A stretch of DNA of 64,000 nucleotides from Hsuehochloa calcarea. Taxonomy: Eukaryota; Streptophyta; Magnoliopsida; Poales; Poaceae. This document shows, piece after piece, positions 23,815-35,940 of this stretch. Where the stretch lies: contig CM070594.1 in assembly GCA_036346395.1 (NCBI GenBank), positions 28,491,385-28,555,384 of the forward strand. The letters are read 5' to 3'. The notes below the pieces were generated by a model. The model was not told where the DNA came from and searched no databases. It saw nothing but the letters and a program-made list of their open reading frames with translations. Both the position numbers and the translations under genes were made by a program. Position 1 is the first letter of the stretch. Each line of letters begins with the position of its first letter.

Positions 23815-24150
23815 TAGTGGAACAAACCGTCAGTGATATGGTCGCATATCACAGATTGTTCTGGAATAGAACCGTATGTGATATAGAAGGCTATACTGGA
23901 TACCTCATCATAGATGTTTCCCCAGAATCTGTTAGTGTTGTAATTATCACAGACGGTTTTACAAGCGTGAACGTCTATGTTACTAGCGATGACTAGAACC
24001 GTTTGTGATACATAATTATCACAGACAGTTTTTAATAAGAATTTTCTGCGATAATGCATAGACGGTTCTTAATAAGCACCGTCTGTGATAATTTTGTATC
24101 ACAGACGGTTTGTGGCAGGAAGCGTCTGTGATATATACTATGTTATTAAA
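23815..24150. repeat. CACTA subterminal repeats, left
   Basis: Many direct and inverted copies of tatcacagacggtt (for example at 23950, 24021, 24100) separated by short spacers. These are the presumed binding sites for the CACTA-encoded DNA-binding protein. The same motif marks 49110-49270, 55370-55790 and 60600-60915. Confidence 0.85.
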
Positions 24151-24231
24151 TACCTAGCCCATCCCGACAGATCTGTCTGCAGTGAGCGATACATCCTGAG
24201 TGGCTTTGTTTCTCGAGCTCTGTTTCTTCCT

Positions 24232-24312
24232 CCTCCCTCTCCATTAGATTTGGTACGTTTGGTGAAAGCATGGCCTCCCTCTCCATTAGATTTGGTGCGT
24301 TTGGTGAAAGCA
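24232..24312 (+). repeat. 42-bp tandem duplication in CACTA leader
   Basis: Two near-identical copies (24232-24273 and 24274-24312) starting cctccctctccattagattt, one substitution apart, just after the subterminal repeats. This is likely 5' leader of the TNP2 gene. Confidence 0.9.
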
Positions 24313-24661
24313 TACCGCATATTTGCAAGTGTGCTTGTAGATCTATTTGTTCTTGGTGATCTAAGTTTAGTATTTGCTTCTAATTATATGTATTACAATA
24401 AAGAAAGATGGTAGTTAGGTTTAGATCTAGCTTTGGTAGTTTGCTCCAATTTAAGAATGGGTCTCACTACTCCTAGCCTACTTCAATATATTCTTGCTTT
24501 ATACATATACATATACATATACATATTGCTTCATGAATAGTACGTAGCTAGCTACTTTAGATGGAAAATTTAAGGTGAATGATATGTGTAAGTGTAATGA
24601 CTAGCTAGCTATAGGAGCATTAATCTAATTTAACACTAATTTGTTACATGTGTAGCGTAAA

Positions 24662-26690
24662 TAGACCGACGTTGGATGTATGTTGAGAACCGTGTGAGTG
24701 AAGAGTGCATTGATAACGTATCTGCTTTTAGAAGAGCTCCCGAGCAGGATATATGATGAAGGGGATGAAATTTATGTAATGTCCATGCATTGATTACAAT
24801 AATATGAAGATGTTTACCGACTCAGCGTAGATCGAAGCGCACTTGATTGAAAAGGGTTTCAAAAAGGGGTATACATGTTGGACCAGTCACGGTGAAGAGC
24901 AGATTATACAGGAATGTAGTAACATCGTAGTGGGAGACAACGATATGCTAGATGTGGACTGTGCATTCGATGAGGATAGATCGCACGATGACAATCTGGA
25001 TCAGATGCTATGCGATGCAGAAGAGAAGAGAACTATAGTGATAGAGATTTGGTAAATTCGAGAGCTTGATAGAGGACTCGCAGAAACCTTTGTTCCTTGA
25101 TTGCAAGCCAGAATACACAAGGTTGTCATCCGTGCTTGAACTGCTGAAATTGAAGGCAAGTAATGGTTGGTCCGACAAGAGTTTCACGTCATTGTTAGGT
25201 CTTCTAGCGGACATCCTTCTGGAGGAAAACGTGTTGCCCAGAACCACCTACCAAGCCAAGAAGGTTCTTTGTCCATTAGGAATGGAAATAGAAAGAATAG
25301 ATGTATGTCTGAACGATTGTATCCTCTATCGTAAAGAGTATGCAAAGCATCCCGAGACAAGTGTAAGAATCACTCCGATAACGGCGAGTGCATCGAGCTG
25401 AATTAAAGACCTCCTGCTAAGATGTTGTGGTATCTGCCTGTAATTCCCCATTTAAAGCGTTTATTTGCAAACCGAAAGCAGGTAAGATTGTTGCGTTGGC
25501 ACTCGGTGGAGCGTAAAAAAGATGGAAAGCTAAGACACAATGCTGATTTTGTCCAGTAGAGAAACTTTGATAGAAGCTTCGAAGACTTCGGGGCAGAACC
25601 AAGGAATATAAGGTTTGAGTTGAGTACAGATGGAATGAATCCTTTCGGTAACATGAGCAGCCGCCTGGCCCGTGAGTCTATGTATGTACAACCTTCCTCC
25701 TTGGCTGTGTATGGAGTGGAAGTACATTTTGATGTCATTACTTATCCAAGGGCCAAAACAACCTGGGAACGATATTGATGTGTACCTAGCACCATTGCTG
25801 GAAGATCTTGTGACACTGTGGAACGAAGGGGTACAGGTATGGGACGCATACAAACGAGAGAACTTCACTTTAAACACCATGTTATTTTGCACCATCAATG
25901 ATTTTCCTGCCCTTAGTAACATGTTAGGGTTCAGTACAAAAGGAGCCAAAACCTGTATGCACTACTTAGATGATAACAAGAGTGTGTGGTTGAATAACTC
26001 GCGCAAAACTATGTACATGCGTCATCGTAGGTTCAGCTCCAAGGGATTTTTGAGGGAAAGAGGTCTATGATATGGCTAAGGATATCGATGTTGCGCTTGG
26101 AAAGGGATGTAAATTGAGGACCCATCAGAAGAACATCTGGAAGAAGCGAATAATTTTTTGGGACTTACCTTATTAGGAGCACTTAGAAGTTCGTCACTGC
26201 ATCGACGTCATGCATGTGGAGAAGAATGCATGTGATAGCTTGATTGGTCTCTTGCTAAACATTCATGACAAAACAAAGGATGGTATCAATGCATGACGTG
26301 ACTTAGTTGATATGAACATAAGGACTGAGTTATCACTGAAGGAGACCGATAAAGGCCGAACGCACCTTCCCCCAGCTTGCTACACTTTGTCCAAAGCCGA
26401 GAAATGAAGCGCTGCGAGCTTGTATGGTGTGATAGTTCCGTTTGGTTACTCTGCCAGCACGAAGAAACTTGTTTCTATAGAAGATTTGAAATTAATTGGT
26501 ATGAAGTCTCATGATTGTCATGTGGTGATGACACAAATGCTCCCTGTTGCAATTAGAAGTATTTTGCCGAACAAGGTCCGAGTGGCAATCATGAGGCTGT
26601 GTTATTTCTTTAACTCAATTACTCAGAAGGTCATTGATCCCGATAGACTAGATGCTCTGTAGGCCAAGGTGGTGATGACTTATGTCACCC
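24662..26690 (+). pseudogene. CACTA TNP2-like transposase, truncated and broken
   Basis: The N terminus (24662-24910) matches the transposase-associated domain (DRRWMY..; HLIEKGFKKGYTCWTSHGE) but contains stops. 25066-25401 continues (LLADILLEENVLPRTTYQAKK, CLNDCILYRKE). 25672-26070 carries the transposase core (QPGNDIDVYLAPLLEDL, FPALSNMLGFSTKGAK, DDNKSVWLNN). 26420-26690 begins the DUF4218 part (MKSHDCHVVMTQMLPVAIR, NKVRVAIMRLCYFFNSI). Homology stops dead near 26689, where a retroelement segment joins. The minus-strand relative at 61403-64000 shows what should follow. There are at least six frame breaks. Confidence 0.9.
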
Positions 26691-29050
26691 GTCGCAGTGA
26701 AGCCATCGCACCTCGGCCCTTGTGGCGCCTGAAGGCTGAGCAAAGGTCTGCGTCGCCCTCCGCACCAAACGTTCATCAGCGGCGACGTCTGACCCCGAAG
26801 CCACGAGCAAGGAGCGTGCCCCGAGGGCATCAACATGCCCACAGCCGCCCTTCTGCAGCGACAAGTAGGCCGCAGTCCAGGCGTCCTTCGCGCAATGATC
26901 ACCGTAGGCTTGGGCGGCGGGCAAGAATATCTCGCCAGCGACGGAGGAGGGTCGGCGTCCGATCAACCTCCGAAACACGGTGTGTTCTCGGCGGCGGCAC
27001 GGTGCCAAGTGCGGCAACGTTGGCCTCCACCGCTTCCATCGCCTGCCAGACAGCACGCGACACCGACTCGAACAGCTCCTGCTCCGAGGCAATCTCGACG
27101 CCCGTGTCCGCTTTAGCTCGGCGGCGCGTCGCACTCGTCGCGAAGGCCCCGCTGCTCGCTCTAGCGCGGAAACCCGCACCTCAAGAGCCTTCGCTTTTTC
27201 TACAAGCTCGTCGTGCTCCGCAGAAAGCGCCTCGCTACGCGCGAAGGACGAGCCCACCTGACCTTGGATCTCCGCGTACTCAAGCGTAATATCCGCACCA
27301 AGAGCGCGGGAGAGCATCATTGTCTGTAAAAGAATATTGTCAAGCACGTACAACCTCGTCCAAAACAAAAGTTCGGATACTCACCCTAGCGGAGTTCCCT
27401 TCAATTAGCCGAACATCTCGCTCATTGGCATTTTCTCGAATAGCTCTCATTGGCATTTTCTCGAATAGCTGAGACACGACGGGCGGGGCAGCGAACTGAG
27501 GCACCTCCTCGCACACAGTGGCGCACCAGGGCTGATCTTAAAGTTGTTGGTGCACAACGGCCCAAGAGTGGCCGCGGGAGCAGCCCCGGAAGCACTAGCG
27601 ACGTCGCGCCCCTTGGCGCTAGACTGCGCACCCCGCATCAGAACCCCCGCCTTCCGAAGAGTCGTTGAGGGCTCCTTCGATTCCCCCACCTACGAAGTTC
27701 CCAACGGGTGTTAATGCATACCCGGGGTCGGCGGAGCATCTCCAACTACATCAACTACCGTGTCTTCGGTGCCGCAGCCGTACGCCCGAGAGGGTGTGCC
27801 GCCAGAGGAACCCCTGAGGGCCAGGCTCGCAATGAAGAAGGAACCTGTTGCACGAGCCGATGGAGGCCACCCGCTCGGCATGGCCCGAGGGTGCACGGGC
27901 GGCCTCTGAAAGGCGAGCGGTCGACACGTGTGCCAATGGTGGGGCTACGGGCTCCGCCGGCCCGCCGCACTGCAACGGCACAGCGTCGATTGGCCCGGGA
28001 GCATTCAGCTCTTCGGGCAAGCGCCCCTTGCGCCGCTTGCCATTGTTGGGGTCCGACCGTTCCTCAAGAACGGTGGCCGGGTCCAAGTACGCGCGATTTA
28101 ATCGCGTCTTGTGCACGACTAGCCCCCGTTTCAAGTGCTCCTCGCCGGTGTATGGGCCGAGAAGCTTCTCCGCAGCATGGGCCGCCTGGTCAACAAGAAG
28201 AACTGCAAAATCATAAGGTCAAGAAAGGGAAAACAGCCATACTAGAGTAGCATGACAGCAATTACCGCTATGGCCCTCCGGCAAACCAAGCACACGAACG
28301 CCGTGTGCTTCCGCGCCGAGGCGGACGTCCCAACCTCACGCCAGCGGCCACACCCGAAGCGCATAGAATTCTTCCACTAGGTCGTGGGTGGAGAACCACC
28401 GCGTCACCGCCGAAAGAAGCCGGCGAGTGATTCTCCTCGAGCTAAGCTCGATCTCGGGGGATGGGTTGAGCCGAATAGGACCCTCGGATGACCGCAACCC
28501 ATCCTCAGATGGGGACGTGTGGTAGAACCACCTCCGGTTCGATCCGCCTCCCAATTCGCGGGAGGCAGAGCGGCGAGTACCGGCGAAGCGCGCTTCGCTT
28601 GGAAGTTGACGCCCCGGTTGAGCGCCTCCCCGGTATCTTTCTTCTTCTTCGACTGACAGCGGGCGTCGTGAAGATAGGCTGCACCGGGGGAACGCAGAAC
28701 CCACTCGAAGACCCCGAGTTTTACAAGAGAGTTCGGGTCAATCGAGCAAGCTCCACCGGTAGAGCCTGCGCCACGCACCACCAACCCCACGCAAGGAAGC
28801 CGAGGCCCACGCCGAGGTAAGAGCGCAGTAATGTACCTCGTTCTCTCGGGTATGGGAACTGCTCTCTCCCCGGGGGCCCGAACGAGGGAAAGGTCCGCAA
28901 CTTTTCCTTTCTTCGTAAGCACTCAGAGGACCGCAGAGTCACCGAGACCGCCCAACTCGCCGCAGTATCGCCGAGCCCTCGCCTCGCACGCGCCGTCATC
29001 TAGCGCCAGGATGCGGCAAGAAAGCGCAAGAAATAGAGGACGAAAAATGA
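26690..29050 (-). pseudogene. PF04195-type retroelement ORF with coiled coil
   Basis: On the minus strand, 28922-28336 contains the 'putative gypsy type transposon' style segment (ITRRLLSAVTRWFSTHDLVEEFYALRVWPLA), and 27368-26685 is an Ala/Arg/Glu-rich coiled coil (EYAEIQGQVGSSFARSEALS, EKAKALEVRVSALER). Proline/Ala/Ser-rich linker lies between. Such ORFs accompany grass gypsy retroelements, where they can lie antisense to gag-pol. A minus-strand TATA (29084-29089) sits just upstream. Frames are broken in several places and introns are possible. Assignment rests on short motifs. Confidence 0.55.
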
Positions 29051-29689
29051 AGAGATGCAATCGAGCTGAGGGCGCAACCTCGATTTATACCCACGCCAGG
29101 CCACGAAACGACGGGCACGGAATCGAAGGGACGCGATCGCTTAGCAAGTGACGCGTGTGCCCTAAAACCCAACAATCAAGACAAAACGGCGGCGCGACTC
29201 ATTAACGAATCGGCGCTACGATCAAGGAAATGGCCCGTCCCATTAATGACTAATCGCATCGCATTAAAGCAACCGGCTGCCGCCAGTCCAGACGGGACAA
29301 GAAAATGACCACAAGGATAGATCGTGCCGCAGATAGCTTAGCCAGGCCGAAGGGACAATGTGCCAAGCCCTTCGGGAAAGCAGCGCGATTTCACCATGGC
29401 GGCAGACCTCGACCGCGAGGGGCTTGTCGTAGGGTGGCCCACCGCCACAACGCCAGCGGCACCCGAGGGCTCGAGGCCCGGCGAGGCCCGGAGCAAGAAG
29501 ACCTCGAGCCACCCGGCATGGGCCAGCACCGGAGGATCCCGAAGCCCGCGAGGCCCGGGCAACAAGACCTTCTGCCACCCCAGGCGGGCCAAGCACCCCG
29601 GAGGACCCCCGAAGCCCCACGAGGCCCGGAGCTGAGAGGCCCTCAGGGCGAACCAGAGGTCTCTGCTACCGCTCCTGGACCGGAGGCTC
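29051..29689. other. GC-rich retroelement non-coding segment
   Basis: GC-rich sequence with repeated 'gaggcccgg' and 'agccac' blocks between the PF04195-type ORF and the LTR at 29690. Open frames on both strands reflect composition. No domain seen. Confidence 0.5.
29084..29089 (-). promoter_or_regulatory. Possible TATA box for the minus-strand PF04195-type ORF
   Basis: The minus strand reads GGGTATAAATCGAGG about 50-150 bp before the first coding-like frame. It is GC-framed, as in grass promoters. Confidence 0.4.
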
Positions 29690-30063
29690 TGTTAGGGTGA
29701 ACCGAGTCCAGGAGCGCGTACCATGGACCAAGGCCTAGGCGTAGGGGCGAGAAATGTCCCTGCAACCCCTATGGATACAGTACCATGGTAGGGTCAGAAG
29801 GGTAATATACAAAACCCTCACAGGGGGCTATAAATAGGGGATCACCCCCCCCCTTTTGTGGGGGTGAAAAAAAAAAGAAAAGCAAGCGCGAATTCCTTAG
29901 CAATAACAATCTCGTTCTTGTCACTGGCTAGTCCCCTCTCTTGAGGATCCCCGGAGCCCTCTTGGGCTTGTCCGGGGTCCCCCCTCTTTTACTGTATAGC
30001 TCGTTTTTGCTACTACAAGTACCTTTTGGGAAGATGCGTTAGCATTTCCTAACCCAGACAACG
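29690..30063 (+). repeat. LTR, 374 bp, plus orientation
   Basis: Starts TGTTAGGGTGAACCGAG and contains a TATA box (tataaataggggatc, about 29831), a poly-C tract and an A-rich run. It ends ..ctaacccagacaac, close to the CA-type end of grass gypsy LTRs. It abuts truncated minus-strand gypsy sequence at 30064. No partner LTR is visible in the window, so it may be the 3' LTR of the element that supplies the antisense ORF to its left. Confidence 0.6.
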
Positions 30064-30074
30064 TTTTGACACTT

Positions 30075-33000
30075 TCTATAGAAGCGCCTTTGTCAAGTGT
30101 ACCTCCTTGGTCTAGTCGGAAGGCTTTGGGGTCATCTTTGGTCTTGAGTGCTTAACCTACACGGTAGGCGGATTAATCTCTCTGGTCAAAGCTCGTCGAC
30201 CAGTTCTAGGGATTTTCGATCACATGCATAAGCCATTTTTCTATCTCCTCGAACTGTGATGACTCCTTTTGGTCCTAGCATCTTTAAACTCTGATAGCCG
30301 TAATGTGTAGCTATCAAGAATTTGCCAACGCCGAACGACCAAGGATCCCATTGTATGCGGTTTCAAAATCCACCCCATCAAACGGGATCTCTTCTGTTCG
30401 GAAGTTGTCAGGCCTTCCAAATGTGACCGATAGGGAAAGTTGTCCTATCGGTTTAGCAAAAGAACCAGAAACTATGTCGTGGAAAGCATACTTCACAGGT
30501 TTTACTTTCGACCTGGGAATTTGCATTTCTTCCAATACTTCTGTAAACAGAATATTTAAAGAACTACCTCCATCTATTAAGACTCGATTAACTTTGCAGT
30601 TGCTAATAGTAGGCTCAACAACAATAGGAAACCTACTTAGTCGAGCCAACATGATAGGACAGTCTTCTTTGCTGAAAGAGATAACTGTTTCCAACCACTT
30701 GGATGGCTTGATGGCGATCAAAGACTCAACAAGGTTTACTTCTCGCTCCACAACCTTCAGATGACGTCTTGACTCGTACGAGAATTCGCCGAAGATCATA
30801 TCCACAGTGTGTTGAGGCTACTGGTACTCTATTTCTTCGTCGCCAACCTTATCCTTCTTGGAACTTGGTTCTCCTAGTTCTGTTATGGAGGGGAAGAGAC
30901 CTTTACCTAAGTAGTAATCCTCTAGTTTCTTTTGCCAGGCTCGGCAGGTGCGCAGATCATGCTATGCTGCCTGGTGAAGTGGACACCACTTTTTCTTCGT
31001 TTTGTACTCACCGATCGAAACTTTTGGTTTGTTCCGACAAAAAAAGTATATTTTACCCTTAGTTAATTTTTCTAGAATCGCAAGGACTTCTTTATTATCA
31101 GGATTGTGATTCTTCTTACCCTTAAGAGACTCTTTGCTTTTCTTCTCTTGTTTATCCAAGTCAGGTTGAGGGATTTTGTCTTGTCGATCAATAGCTTCAC
31201 ACCATTCAACCGCTTCGCTAGCGACTGCATATTCTTCAGCCATATCGAAAAGTTCAATGGTCGTTCGGGGAGGATTCATTGCAATACCCTCCGTAAACTG
31301 CCAATTCCTTAACCCTACTTTAGAAGCCTGGATGACGGAAGACTCTGCAACCTCTATAATAGAGTTTCGAACTTGGCTAAATCTCTTGATATATTGTCGA
31401 AGAGTTTCATTAGTTCTTTACCTGATCCGATGGAGATCGTCTTCTTTTCCGGAGCGATAGTACGTCCCCTAGAAGTTGACGATCAACATATCACAGAGCC
31501 ATTCCCAAGTGTAAATAGATCCAACCGGCAGGTTGAGAAACCACGACTGGGCAAAACCTTCAAGGACCGTGGGCAAGTAATTTACCATCACATTGTCATT
31601 ACCACCAGCAGCTTTGATAGCGGTAGTATAGATTTGAAGAAATTCTAATGGGTTCTAAGTCCTATTGAACTTCTCTATGTTAGCTGGTCGGAACCTGCTG
31701 GCTAGTGTACATATTGGATCTTTGCTGAGAAGGCTCGCCAACCTATTATGGAGTCATGGCACCTTCTTTGAAAAGGAGCTAGATTGTAGTCGGTTGGGGA
31801 CCGGTTCCTCGGATTAATATATCGAGCCCCTGGTGTCCCAATTCGGTCGTGAACGTTAGTGTCACGTCTTTGACCACCTGCTTGGTTCAGATGATGCCAA
31901 AAGGTCGCCAAAACCAAGAGGTCGTTCCTCCCGTCGAGGAGGTTCCGAGAGAGACACGCCTTCCTCATGATTCCCTGGTCGGAATCTACGAGGGGGTCTT
32001 GGCATGATTCGGCCCTCCGTCCGACCATTTTGTCCCCCTGTTGAGGGAGGAGCGCTGGGAAGAAGTCATTGTTTGACTATGCAAATTCCTTTACTCCCGA
32101 TACATTTCTGTACGCTGCATCGTTTGCTGGAGGATCTCTGACACTTGTCCTGCAAGTTGAACGTAACCCGAAGACTCTGCCAGAGTAAGATCTGGGTTAT
32201 TCAAGATATCACAAACTCGTTGTAAGTTTTGCAGGGTTACTGAAGGTCTTGGAGGATTGCTTCTATCAATGAGCGCTCGATGAGTCGAATGTCATTCCGA
32301 CCTTCCGTCTTGTCCTGCCCGATATGCCATGTGTTGTGGAGTAGGAACACGCGGATTAACTGATTGACATCCATTAGTATGTTCGCCTCCAACAAGTGGT
32401 GTTTGAACGCCCGTACCATCTCCATCAGTATGTGGTGGCGGGTTAAGCTGTGGACTAAGCATGGCATCTTGACCAGTATCTCCGATCGCGTTAACCTCGT
32501 GGCGCTAGCAACGATCTTCCGACGAGCTCCCGTCGTAGCTATGGGAGAGCCTTCCAGAGCTTCGGCAAGGAGCCTCCACGACGGAGAGTGGTCGGAGATT
32601 ACCACCTCCGGCGAGTTTTGTAGTGGATTCAGCCTGATCTAGCGGATTGTCAATCGTATGACGAGGTTTATCATTCCAACTTAGCCTTCGACCAGTGACA
32701 ATGGTAACTTTATTAACACTCTCACCAAGTGTCGGTTGGCCTCGAATACGAGGGGCCGTTGGCGGCGGTCACCCATGGTAACATCGAGAGTGTGTTGATT
32801 CTCTGATGTTGAACTACTATCACCATTCTTGCCGGTCGGATTGACCGAGCTTGTAGAGGCATTCGAATGTTTCGAACTGGTCAGAACGACCGGTTCCTCC
32901 GGAAGTGCCACGGATGGCGATGGTGAAACCTCATCCATTCGGTCGATCTCGCTGGTCTCAACGAGTGGCGAGCCAGCAGAGGAAGATGATGACATCCTGT

Positions 33001-33091
33001 TTTCTTCCATAGGGCGCATGCATGCGTCCATGTCGAGGTCGGAGTAGTCCACCAAGTCGAACCAGTTTTCCTCATCCCAAGTCCCTGCCAT
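30075..33091 (-). pseudogene. Gypsy gag-protease remnant
   Basis: Gag begins MAGTWDEENWFDLVDYSDLD (from 33091) and continues through an acidic/Ser-rich segment (32681-33091), a decayed middle (31700-32605) and the conserved gag core near 31300-31660 (NYLPTVLEGFAQSWFLNLP, then a frame break before RQYIKRFSQVRN). A Lys-rich tail (31279-30962, KKSKESLKGKKNHNPDNKE) ends CPLHQAA. The retropepsin (30805-30314) shows VNRVLIDGGSSLNILF; the usual Asp-Thr/Ser-Gly is Asp-Gly-Gly, which also occurs in grass relatives. GILGRSALA closes the domain. Reverse transcriptase, RNase H and integrase are absent by truncation. Several stops and frameshifts. Confidence 0.85.
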
Positions 33092-33220
33092 GTTCGCATG
33101 AGCGATGACAGAGCGAAGGAAGTGAATAAGGAATGCTTGAGCGAAGGAAGTGAATAAGGAATGCTTGAGCGAAGTGATATTCAAGAACCCAACGCCTTCT
33201 TCCCCACGGACGGCGCCAGC

Positions 33221-33894
33221 TGTTGACGATCGAGTCGCCGATCTTATGTAATAAAATAGAGAAAAATGGCAAAGAGTTCTTGGAAGAGAATATGATTGCT
33301 TTTTATTGCCTTCAACAAGGCAGCGAACTAATCCTAATTACACTGAGTGTAATGCTTGCTATGCTATTGAATCAGAGTTGAAACATGAATCCAGTGTCGA
33401 TTGTGATGCTTCAGTCCGATGCCCTTGTTCCTCCGTGTTCCGTCTTTAAATAACCATCGAAGAGGTAATAATTACTCATAGAGAAGACGCATGTTGGAAG
33501 TGACGCATCCGGTCGGAGAGTCAGTTACAGTTAATGAAATAGTAACTGGTTGTCAGTTAGTGTATGTGAGACACTCAACCGTATAGTGGTGATTGTCAGT
33601 GTCTTAGGACCATGAAACATCGCATGGTATGGAACAAATATGTCATATGATCCATTCGTCACACGGCAAGGAATATACTTGGATTCGGATTCAAATGCCA
33701 TTTCATAGCTTTCACGAGCAGTAATCTGATCGGGGATTGGGTGCAGGACCTCATCCGACCAGGGTACCTATTATGGAACTTCTAGAATCCTTACGACCAC
33801 ATGGGTCATTAGCCTTAGGGGTTACGACCACGAAGACATATGGTCTTCTATTATGTATTAAAGTAATACATATAAATTTTAATCCTCGTTAGCA
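33221..33894 (-). repeat. Gypsy LTR (minus), 674 bp
   Basis: Plus strand starts tgttgacgatcgagtcgccg beside the PBS and ends ..aatcctcgttagca. The related LTR at 50693-51498 has the same edges (tgtcgatgg.. and ..gatcctcgtca). A minus TATA-like tatttaaag lies near 33450. 'ttacgacca' repeats at 33760-33830 are a family trait. Confidence 0.7.
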
Positions 33895-34117
33895 AGGATG
33901 TGTCCCAAAGTCTGGTAAGATATGTCAAACTACCTAATTGTTAATAAGTCCATAACTTCATATGGTCTAAAATAACATGATGGCCTCTTGCAGCAAACAT
34001 TGAATACTGAATCTTCCCAAGGCTCCTTCAAAGCAGTTAAGAAGAGGGATATACTATCCACAGCCCTAGGAGGCAAGGAGCACCCGGGTCGCACGCGACG
34101 CCTTGGGGTTTACATAC

Positions 34118-34614
34118 TGTCACGACCAGGTCTGTAGTCACGACTAGGTCCACGACCAGGTCTTGGCCGAAGGTTGTAGTCGTACAGGGTAGCTCGGCCA
34201 GTACATGTACTAAGAATAAACACCGTGGAAAGGAGACCGACGACGACGGTTAGAGGTAGAACGACGCTTGGAGGAGGGGGCGCCTTGCTGGGGTAGAAAG
34301 GATCTAGATTAGGAAGAGGGACTTAAGAGCATTGAGTCTAATTCCTATTATTGCTTACCCCAAAGATTACAATAGGCCTCCTTATATAAAGGGCTCTTCT
34401 AACAATTATGGATAGAATCAATATAAATGATAACCTTCTTAAGTAATAGGTGACATTCTTAACTACTAGATAACCTTTCTAACTAATAGACCTTCCTAAT
34501 TAACTAATCCATATATAAGGAAAATAATCAACTATTTAGGGAAATAGATCTCCTTAATTAACTAATAGATAACCTTTCTAACTAACAGAAAACCTTCCTA
34601 ATTAACTAATCCCA
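34118..34614 (-). repeat. LTR copy A of short non-autonomous element (3' LTR)
   Basis: About 497 bp, from tgtcacgaccaggtctg to ..ctaatccca. Clearly homologous to 35449-35814 plus 40910-40995 (for example caccgtggaaaggagaccga, cttgctggggtagaaaggat). The flanking 33895-34117 holds no gene. Confidence 0.85.
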
Positions 34615-35089
34615 ACGATACAGTACAGAGTACTGTTCACGTACATGAATTGTAATTCCAACATATAACAACTTCTCCATTCCTTGACAAGCAGATCGTC
34701 CTCGAGCTGTGACGGCGTCCATGGCTGCAACCCTTGGAAGCCCAACGTCAACGAAGTATAACGCTTCTGGCTACCTGCCATGCTAGAGTATGTCGACGCC
34801 TCGAAGATTGCCGTCCCCACAAGCTTGAAGTGAAGCCCGATCGCTGATGCGCCATCATACCGGCACAAGTGCCAACCCACCCTTTGATAGGGTTTCACCA
34901 TGGGAACCTCTAGCGTTCCCTTGGATGGTTCTGCAGCTGCTAGAGATCCAGGCTACAATGTCGCCGTCACACCTTGGTGCTCCACCGCCTTAGCCTGATG
35001 AGTCATCGCCTCACCTTGGAGCTCCACCGCCGACACGGCAGCAGCTGGCCGCCGTTGGGCGCAGATCGCCATTGGGCGGGAAAACTTCG

Positions 35090-35416
35090 TCATAGGGCTC
35101 GCACGAGCAAGCCATCTCCTAGTATGGCGACGACTGTCGCGGGGGCTACGCCGAGCAAGCCATCACCCGGTGCGGCAATGATCGCTACGGGAGCTACACC
35201 GAGCAAGCTGTCGCTTGGTGTGATGGTCCCTGGTTTGCCCACCTTGATCATCTCCACACACGCCAATCGTGTGTTATGGTCTTCCAATCGATTGTTGATG
35301 GTGACGAGCTGAGCACTATGGTTGTCTAGCGTCAGGAGCATGACGTCGCACCGAGCGATGAGCTGCGCGAAGATCGCGGCCGTGTCTTGAGGGTCGGAAC
35401 CGCCGTTGCTTGACAT
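35090..35416 (-). CDS. Short gag-like ORF of non-autonomous element
   Basis: 108 codons starting MSSNGGSDPQDTAAIFAQLI, right behind the primer-binding site, with a predicted amphipathic helix (DNHSAQLVTINNRLEDHNTR) typical of the N-terminal part of plant retroelement gag. It then runs into three imperfect repeats of 'DGLLGVAPA'. No zinc knuckle, protease or polymerase. It probably does nothing on its own. The start is chosen for position after the PBS; an upstream in-frame Met overlaps the PBS. Confidence 0.5.
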   Translation of the reverse strand: MSSNGGSDPQDTAAIFAQLIARCDVMLLTLDNHSAQLVTINNRLEDHNTRLACVEMIKVGKPGTITPSDSLLGVAPVAIIAAPGDGLLGVAPATVVAILGDGLLVRAL

Positions 35417-35448
35417 AATCAATGCAACGGTTGGCTCTGATACCAAGT

Positions 35449-35814
35449 TGTCACGACCAAGTCTTCAACCAGGTCCACGACCAGGTCCGTAGTCACGACC
35501 AGGTCTTGGCCGAAGGTTGTAGTCGTGTAGGACAGCTCGGCTAGTACATGTACTAGGGATAAACACCGTGGAAAGGAGACCGATGACGATGATTAGAGCT
35601 AGAATGACGCTTGGAGGAGAGGACACCTTGCTGGGGTAGAAAGGATCTAAATTAGGAAGAGGGACTTGAGAGCATTGAGACTAATTCCTATTATTGCTTA
35701 CCACAAAGATTACAATAGGCCTCCTTATAGAGAGGGCTCTTCTAACAATTATAGATAAAATCAATATAAATGATAACCTTCCTAAGTAATAGGTGACATT
35801 CCTAACTACTAGAT
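35449..35814 (-). repeat. LTR copy B, first part (5' LTR)
   Basis: Matches LTR copy A up to tagat (35810-35814), where the copia entered; it resumes at 40910-40995. Confidence 0.85.
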
Positions 35815-35923
35815 TGTTTGGATATATCAATCTATGTATTCCAAGGGGCCAAAGGCCAATATATAACAAGTACAATGATGGGACAAATGCAAATAACACC
35901 CTACACAATATATATATCTAACA
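35815..35923 (-). repeat. Copia 3' LTR, 109 bp
   Basis: Begins tgtttggatatatcaatc and ends ..atctaaca. Same as 40796-40904. Confidence 0.95.
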
Positions 35924-35940
35924 CCCCCCCTCAAACTCAT

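Larger units (their letters stand above)
30064..33894 (-). mobile_element. Truncated gypsy LTR retrotransposon
   Basis: A minus-oriented element with its 5' LTR at 33221-33894, a gypsy primer-binding region beside it (minus strand GCTGGCGCCGTCCGTGGGG), gag from the ATG at 33089-33091 and aspartic protease down to 30314. It is cut at 30064, before reverse transcriptase, by the plus-oriented LTR at 29690-30063. The missing half is not seen elsewhere in the window. Confidence 0.85.
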
